Positions 57,576-64,000 of a DNA stretch of 64,000 nt are shown piece by piece. The stretch is from the NCBI GenBank assembly GCA_013398015.1, contig VZRR01005744.1, positions 124,001-188,000 on the forward strand. The letters run 5' to 3'. Position 1 is the stretch's first letter. The number at the start of each line of letters is the position of its first letter. The notes under the pieces are model-generated. The model saw only the letters and a program-made list of their open reading frames with translations, did no database searches and had not been told where the DNA came from. This DNA is from Oreocharis arfaki (lineage: Eukaryota; Chordata; Aves; Passeriformes; Paramythiidae). The translations under genes and the position numbers were made by a program.

Positions 57576-58941
57576 CCCCCCTAATTCCAAGAAAATATCT
57601 CACCGGAGTTTTTTAGAATAAATCATCCGATGTTCGTAGGTCCGCGGGGTTTTTGCAACCTGTGTTGTAGCTCCGTGCGGTGCGAGGGCTGATGCTGCCA
57701 GGACATCTAGTGGCACCCACAGGTACTGCCCAGAGGAAGAACATTACTAGAAAAACAGATTTTTTTTTTTTTCATGCTTCCAGATATTTCCTGGTACCAG
57801 TCCAGGATTCTTTGGCTGTTGGTGAGATTTCTTTGTTTATTTTCTTACCTAAGAATATACAAGGGGGAAATGAAATTGTGAGAAAAAATGTAGAGGAACA
57901 TCTGAATCATCTCTCTAAATAAAGATGGGACATTCTACCATAATCTTGATAAAGAAAAGGTCAAGGCCATTGAATTTTCTCTCCCTTTTCACCGTCACTC
58001 TCCTGGGCCAGTCCAGTTGTTTTTCTGTCTCTGGATAACAGAACTGGCACAGCTGTTACTCCACACAACAAAAGGGAAAATCAGAATGTCTGAGTCTTGG
58101 GAGCTGAGAGCTGAAAAATTAGCTTTATTTACATTCATGGCTTCCCATTGCATAGTCTTTCGATTATTTCTTTTAGCAATGTGTCAACCAAAAAGCCATT
58201 TTAATTGCCCCTATTCACATTCACTTTGCGTCTTGTGTTACTCTCATTTTGAGCAACAAGTCACGGAAACCAGGCCCAATCTGCATTTCGTTTTACTTGT
58301 AATTGGGACTACAGCTACTTATTTAAATATTTCAATAGGTACAAAACTACTGTTAAGAAGCAGAAATCCCTTTGTTTGTTACATATTTTTTTGGTGATAT
58401 TCAAAATCAATACTTTAACCCTGGCTTTAAATAGAAAAGCAATTTTCCTGTTGTTTGGACTACCTGATGTTCAGACGTCTGCTGTTGCCATAGCTCCCAG
58501 GAAGAAGCTGGAACTTACTGGTAGATCCACGGCTGAGCTGGAAACAACCACTTCACCCCTCCCTGTAAACAACCATCCCACATCTCCCTGTGGACGATGC
58601 TGCAGGGCTGAGGTAGGAAGAGCTTCAGTCTTTTTTGGGTTGGTTTTTTTTTTGTGTCACTCAATGGAGGCTGGTCTGGGGGAGGCTCAGGGGGTTCCTT
58701 TTGGCCAGTGGCCCCCTCTGTGACGCATGGCCATGGGGGGACCCACCTCCCAGGGGGGACCCCACTGCCAAGGGGTCTCAGGGCTGAGGAGGGACCCACC
58801 ACAGGGCCCGGCTGCTGCTATGGTCCTCATTGAGGAGCCTGATCCAATCCGGGGGGCATCGTGGGAAGCAGCCTGTGGGCACGGGCAGCCCAGCAGAGCC
58901 CAGAAAGGCCTCAGGGGGACAGAAAAGGGCGGGAAGCGCCT

Positions 58942-59333
58942 TCCCCATGGAGAAAGGCTGAGGGAACTGTGGCTGTTCAGCTTGGAGAAGGTTGTGTGGA
59001 GACCTCACAGCACCTTCCAGGATCTGAAGGGGCTACAGAAGCTGGAGAGGGACTCTTCGGCAGGAACTGTAGCGACAGGAGAAAGGGGGGTAGGTTCAAA
59101 CTGAAAGTGGGAAAATTCAGGCTGGATATTGGGAGGAAATTCTTCCCTGGAAGGGTGGTGACGCACTGGCACAGGTTGCTGAGAGATGGTGTGGCTGCTC
59201 CCCGGGAAGTGTTCGAGGCCGGGTCGGACGGGTTTGGGGGCACCCTGGTGTAGCGGGAGGTGTCCCTGCCCGGGCAGGGGGTGGCACTGGATGACGCTTG
59301 AGGTCCCCCCATCCCCAACCCCTCCATGACTCC
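58942..59333 (+). mobile_element. CR1 LINE 3' fragment, about 390 bp, next to the GPR107 promoter
   Basis: Sense CR1 from CCCCATGGAGAAAGGCTGAG through TGTGGCTGTTCAGCTTGGAG, GATATTGGGAGGAAATTCTT, GCACTGGCACAGGTTGCTGA, CGAGGCCGGGTCGGACGGG and TGCCCGGGCAGGGGGTGGCA, with a decayed terminus near CTCCATGACTCCCTGA. It is the longest CR1 copy in the window and unusually GC-rich towards its 3' part. Its end is about 30 bp from the first promoter motif of GPR107. Confidence 0.9.
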
Positions 59334-59650
59334 CTGACAGGACCCGGCCCCGCCCACCGCGGTCACGTGACGCACCCCGCCCTACACGTGACTCGCCTGA
59401 CCCGGAAGTGGCGCGCGGGGGACGCTGACGCTGGAACAAAGATGGCGGCCCGCGGCGGTGGGGCCGTGCTGGGGCTGCTGCTGCTGCTGCTCAGCGCGGG
59501 CCCGGCCTGTTCCCGCGTCCATCACCTCACCCTCAAAGTAAGGTCTGCGCCGCCCCTGGCCCCGCTGGCTCGGCCCCCGGGTGCCATGTGGGGAGCGGTG
59601 AGGCCGGCCCGGCCTTGCGCACCTCCCGCGGGCCGGGATTGGTCTCCCCA
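59334..59650 (+). promoter_or_regulatory. GPR107: GPR107 CpG-island promoter
   Basis: This CpG-rich block spans the first exon of GPR107. Elements in order are a GC box CCCCGCCC at 59348-59355, a perfect palindrome GTCACGTGAC at 59362-59371 (USF/TFEB/CLEAR type), a second CACGTGAC at 59385-59392, an ETS site CCGGAAGTG at 59402-59410, and AAGATGGCGGC at 59439-59449, a YY1-type site containing the start codon. No TATA box is seen. YY1 sites over the ATG are typical of short-leader housekeeping promoters. Confidence 0.85.
59442..59537 (+). CDS. GPR107: GPR107 coding exon 1 (residues 1-32)
   Basis: The exon begins at an ATG in strong context (A at -3, G at +4). It encodes 32 residues: a short basic N-terminus (MAARGGG), a leucine-rich hydrophobic core, then GPACSRVHHLTLK, and ends at a GTAAGG donor in phase 0. 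RVHHLTLK matches the mature N-terminus of mammalian GPR107 (RVHHLALK as I recall). The leucine run followed by small residues is a signal peptide, cut perhaps after ACS. GPR107 is a seven-transmembrane protein of the LUSTR/GOST family with a luminal N-terminal domain, found in the trans-Golgi network and endosomal transport. The frame is open upstream but has no earlier ATG back to at least 59298. The position beside FNBP1 in divergent orientation supports the name; GPR108 would be the main alternative. Confidence 0.92.
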
Positions 59651-62600
59651 CGTTTCTATCTTCGTCTTGCTGCTTCCCCCGACTCGTCTTTATTTCCGCT
59701 TCTCTCTGAGCTTTCCCCCTGCGCCTCAGCCCGCCCGGGCCCCGCCGTGTTCTGCTTTTGCCGTTATTCTCCCTCTTGCTCTGACCGCATCCTCATAGTC
59801 TCGCCCCGCTTTTTCCGGCCGCTTGTTTCTTAGCCGCGGGTAAAGTGTGTGAAGGGGCCTTAGAATTGTGGTGGTTTGAAGGTGCAACTGCTTCACGCTC
59901 CGTTAAAAGCGATGGGATAAGAGAGGGCTGAACGTGAGCTCAGGGAGAGGTTTCTGAAAGGGGATTTTGGCTGAGTTTCCTTTTAGCGGTGTTTTGCACT
60001 CTGAAGGGTGTTTGACTGCCTTACTGCCCTTCCAGATGCAGCTGCTTTGCACTGACCAAGCAGTTAGTAGAGGCTGAGGAAACTGATGCTGACAGCTTTC
60101 TGTTTTGTTTCCGTAGACTGCTGGGGGTGCTTTAAAGGATTGATGTGTCATCCTATGACTATATTTGAGAAAAATTAGTTATTCGGGGTTGTTGATGAGA
60201 AATGGTGGAGGTCAGGGTGAAGATGTGCTGCTGCCTGTTGTGCTCTGCGTGAGCAGCTGCGCAGTTGCTGTGGGATAGAGGAGGTGTGCACTTGGGGTGA
60301 TGCTTTTTAATGGCTTCTGTGCAGCTCATGGAAAGCTCTGTAGGTCTTCAGAATTTAAATTTTGTTTTGGTTGTCAGCGATATGCAATATTTTGCCAGTA
60401 GAAAAGTTGGAAGAGATAATAAAGTGGTAAAGTGGTGTTGTAGCAGTTCAGGGAGAACCCAGGGCTTTGCAGGAATTCCGCCTCAGGCTTTGGCATGCAA
60501 TGACTGACGGGAGGTGTTCATGTCTTACTTGTAGGAAATTTTCCAGACTATGTAGTTGTTTACAGTGTAACCACGTGAATCTTGTTGTACTTCAGGAGAA
60601 GTAAACTTTTTCCGGAAGCAGTAAATTAGGAGGCTTGTGCTGGTTACATCATCGTTTTGAGCAATTTGTGACAAACAGTTGAGTGCTGCAGGATCTCTCC
60701 TGGGGTGTTTCTTTACCCTTATGTAGAAAACTTTCCAACTTGCCTCAAGCCAATGTTCTCAGCACGAAACATCGTGGCTTTTAGTCCGTGTTAGGGGCTG
60801 CCTGGATCAATTACTACATCCTTTTTGCTGTTTTTTCCCATCAGAGTGAGGTATGGGTTTGGTTTTGCAGGAGTTTTGTGCGAGTTGCAGCACTGACCTG
60901 CCGAGGGCTGTGAGAAGTAGCAGTGAGTTAATGCCTTTGCCCACGTCCTTTATAAACATGAGCCTTATTGTTAGAGCAGTCTCTCCCTTCCTTCTTCATC
61001 CCCTGCTTTACAGCCTTTATGTAAACATCAGGCTCCAACAACTGAGCCTTTTCACAATGAAATCTCCTTTCTGGTGTTCTTGCCAGTGGCTTCTGCTTTG
61101 CTTGCAAGTGTGCTTTGACACTGAGCCAAGCTAAATGGGAGTGTTTGATATTAAATTTCCTCAAACAAGCTGTTATTGCTTAATTCAGAGTAGCTTCATT
61201 CTTGTGTCTTTGTAATTACTGTGCTAATGTGAAGCTTTTTGGTTGTCAGAAAAACAAGCCACAGTCTGAGCATTTTCCTGTTCTAAAAATAGTGGTTTAT
61301 ATTTATAAAAGTGTAGAAAATAGTTTATTTTTTGTGAGTTAGAGAAATGATTTGCTTGAATCTCGCTTTTAGACTGACCTTGCTAGAGATGCTACTCCTT
61401 AGTAGTAATTGTTATCAGCATCATTAGTTTAATGAGATATGTAAAAAACCCAAAACACCTCAACTAACAAAACCAACCCCCTCCAAAAAAAACACTACAA
61501 AAATCGGAAGTTAAGGAAGACCAACAGAAACAATTTTCAGAGGATTCCAGAAGTAGCTGTAGTTGAAATGTTTCTCTTGACCAAAACCAAGGCCTTGGTC
61601 AGACATGGAGTTACAGAGAAAATGCTGGTTTTCAGTGGTTGCTGGTAAATACCTGTGGCCTTTTAATGCTGTTAGGTTTCAGACTTCAATAGTTCAGGTT
61701 GAAAATACCTTTCACAATAATTCACTTAGTCTTACACAAATTATAAGCCTTGCTATTAGTCTCACACAAATAATAAGATTCTTTCCAGGTAAGGGTAAGC
61801 ACTCTCTGGCGGAACTTCCACTGCACTGATGGTGTGATCCCAATTAGATTTAGGGTAAAATGGTGGAGAATATTTTTCTGCACATTCTGAGCTACAGGAT
61901 CATGGATTCCACTTCCCTGTAACCTCATTCAAATATTGCAGGATCACTTTTTATCCTAAAGGAGTGGAAGAACGGGGGAAAATTTTTATGGGAACAAGCT
62001 TGAGAACTTCGGGTATTGGTTTGACTGTAACCTGTTAGTGATGAGTCCCAGATCATCTCTTCTCAGTGGGGCAGGCTTAATTTTAAATGCGTCCTATGTT
62101 AATTAAATTTATGTGTGTTAACAACTTGGATACTGAAGTATTCACTTGTATGGGTTCACACCTTTGTTGTAAACTTAAATATTTCTGAAGTCAGTAGTTG
62201 AGTGATTATAAATAAAATCTGGGTTCTTTCAACCCCTAAGCCTTAGACAACTATTAGTAAGCCAATATCTTTAGGCTGTCAGTATGTGGGGCAATAGATG
62301 CACTTGCTGTTGCTTGGTGGCAACTGGTGACAGTGTGTGTGTGGGATCATGAAAAGCTGAAGGATTTGTGAACTAAATCTGTACACTCTAAGCACTCAAA
62401 GCTGAGATAAAACCGGGGAGGAAAGTGGTGTGTGTTGTATATTAATTATCTGCTGATGGTGGGAAGCATATCAGTAAATTATCAGAGTAAATCACTTAAA
62501 TTGAACTGAAGAGCTCTTGCAAGTGCTCTGAACTGAGCAGCTGCCTCTGGTCACATTTGCAAGGTACAGAACACCTTGTGGCTGGATGACACTGTGTCCT

Positions 62601-64000
62601 GCTCAGATTCACCCAAATTCTTCTCTGTCCAGAGGGGGTTAAATACATCTGATGTGCCCTGTAAAGAGCCAGGATTAATTTTCTGTTCTGACTGGGAAAT
62701 TACATGGGATGCAGATGTTAGAGGAGCCAGATGGGCCCTTGTTTGTTGCACGTTCCATGACCTAGAACCCGAAGACAGCAGAGCTGTAATACTCTGTTGA
62801 ACAAAGCATCTGCTGGAAGCCCTACGTCACTTAACTTTTTTTCCTCTTCTGAGCATTAAGGGAACCGTCTGGTTATTTGCCAGGTTAACTTGATTCTAGT
62901 AGGATGATCTTACTACAGCTAGATTACAGGTTAGCTGTGTCAGGATTAGTGCCCTGCTATTACTGTGAGTGATATTTATGAGTCAGGCGTTTTGTGCAGA
63001 CATGTCAAAATCGATACTGGGTTAGAGGGAGAGGAAGAACTTTTTGTACTTGTACAATTTGTAGCTCAGTCTTCCAGGACTGTCTCCGGGGCACTTTGCC
63101 TTTAGCAGCTGACTTCTCTTTTTAGAGTATTCTGCAATCTGATTATCTTTTCCTAGAAGAAGCAGGAGGAAGAAACTTTTTTTTTTTTTTGGTGCTAACT
63201 TGTCGGATGTTTTAAATTCCATTTTGAATTTGATTTTTGATTTCTGTTGCCTTGTTTCCGCTTTTCTTCCAATTAATGACTCAGTAGGTTTGAGGGACCA
63301 ACTGCAGACGTTGGATGTGACCTTTTGTCACATCTGATGTGGCAGCTGTGTATGACGTCAACTACTTTTCGTGTGAGGTCCTTCATGGCCTCCTTATTTA
63401 AAAAAAAAAATAAAGCTCACTGTACTTGAACCTTTATCAGCTGAACAGGGCATGAGAAGAGATCAATTGCTATGGTTTCCTTGCCAGACTGAGAGGAAGG
63501 AAATTATTCTGCAGCTAAACTGGGAGTAGAGGAGAGAATTAGAATCTTCCTTCTAGAGAAACTAACTCAAGTAATCCTGTTTTTCGTATTTATTTTATTC
63601 TTACTTTTTATTTATTTTATGCCAAAAATCATTTGGAGGTATGGGACTACATACAAAACTTTATTTTTTCACATAGTTTTCCAGCGTATTAGTGTTTGCC
63701 TGTCCAAACATTGACCCTGCCTAACACAGATGATCTGAAATGATGACAATGCATTTGCTAAATGCTTGGCCAAACCCCAGCTCTCGGTTAGGTAAGACCC
63801 CCAAAGTCACCTATTTCCTCTCAGTCTGTGGCAATGACAATAGCCAGCATTCAAACAATAGCTGTCTTGATGTGTCTACAGTCACTTTGGGGGATTTTGC
63901 TGTATGTTGTTTAATCAGTGATGCCAGATGTTTAAATTCTTCCAGAATTTTGTGTGCATATCTCCCAGTAGCAGAGCCAGGCAGACATATGTCTGTTTAA
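59538..64000 (+). other. GPR107: GPR107 intron 1 (partial)
   Basis: The first 4.5 kb of the intron starts at GTAAGG and continues past the right edge. I looked for the expected second exon (a DDVRHKVHLN-like start) and did not find it. The sequence is CpG-rich at first, then AT-rich, with T and A runs near 63180 and 63401 and no recognisable transposon. Confidence 0.8.

Larger units (their letters stand above)
53096..59330. other. FNBP1-GPR107 intergenic region
   Basis: This 6.2-kb spacer lies between the two divergent promoters. It holds the CR1 fragments at 53143-53851, an imperfect duplication (about 55 bp at 55858-55911 and 56008-56063), a short perfect inverted repeat at 57232-57250, an AAAC-rich run at 57513-57575 and a G-rich interval at about 58560-58920 before the CR1 at 58942. 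I see no exon with splice context and no RNA gene. The open frame at 54636-55067 (minus) has no recognisable features. Confidence 0.75.

Noticed and set aside
58977..59439. 132- and 144-codon minus-strand frames
   Set aside because: They are antisense to the CR1 at 58942-59333 and to the GPR107 promoter; no host protein features.
59298..59798. 166-codon plus-strand frame read as one protein
   Set aside because: It contains GPR107 exon 1 but reads through the GTAAGG donor into the intron, and its 5' part is CR1 and promoter with no ATG before 59442.

Overview
This is a stretch of bird nuclear genome. It has long AT-rich introns with canonical GT-AG vertebrate splice sites, CpG-rich promoter islands, CR1 LINE fragments of the type common in birds and other sauropsids, and no bacterial-style gene packing. 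Nearly all long open frames are chance frames inside introns. The real coding content is about 0.6 kb: six exons of one gene on the minus strand and one exon of a second gene on the plus strand.

Positions 1 to about 52.9 kb hold the 5' half of FNBP1 (formin-binding protein 1, FBP17) on the minus strand. Exon 1 carries the start codon at 52564-52566. Exons 2 to 6 lie at 22960-23075, 18209-18265, 15525-15672, 3088-3150 and 2172-2276, and the gene runs off the left edge. Joined, the six exons give 171 in-frame codons, the first two thirds or so of the F-BAR membrane-bending domain. Intron 1 is 29.5 kb and intron 4 is 12.4 kb; both hold only sparse CR1 remnants and small local repeats that I can recognise.

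From about 52.4 to 53.1 kb lies the FNBP1 CpG island (GC boxes, NRF1-like and YY1-like sites), followed upstream by a degenerate 17-bp-period minisatellite. From 53.1 to 59.3 kb is a 6.2 kb intergenic region with several CR1 fragments, a local duplication and a short perfect palindrome.

A second CpG island at about 59.3-59.65 kb drives GPR107 on the plus strand. Its first coding exon (59442-59537) encodes a signal peptide and the start of the mature N-terminus; the rest of the window is its intron 1. The two genes are arranged head to head, with 6,875 bp between start codons. FNBP1 and GPR107 are also divergent neighbours on human 9q34.11, so this is conserved synteny and supports both names. 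Both proteins act in membrane traffic (FNBP1 in endocytic membrane tubulation, GPR107 in Golgi/endosome transport), but nothing here shows co-regulation.

I found no undescribed biological system. The observations most worth checking are a perfect TFEB/USF-type palindrome in the GPR107 promoter with a CR1 insertion ending about 30 bp upstream, the 17-bp minisatellite next to the FNBP1 promoter, and a possible 60-codon overlapping upstream ORF in the FNBP1 leader.
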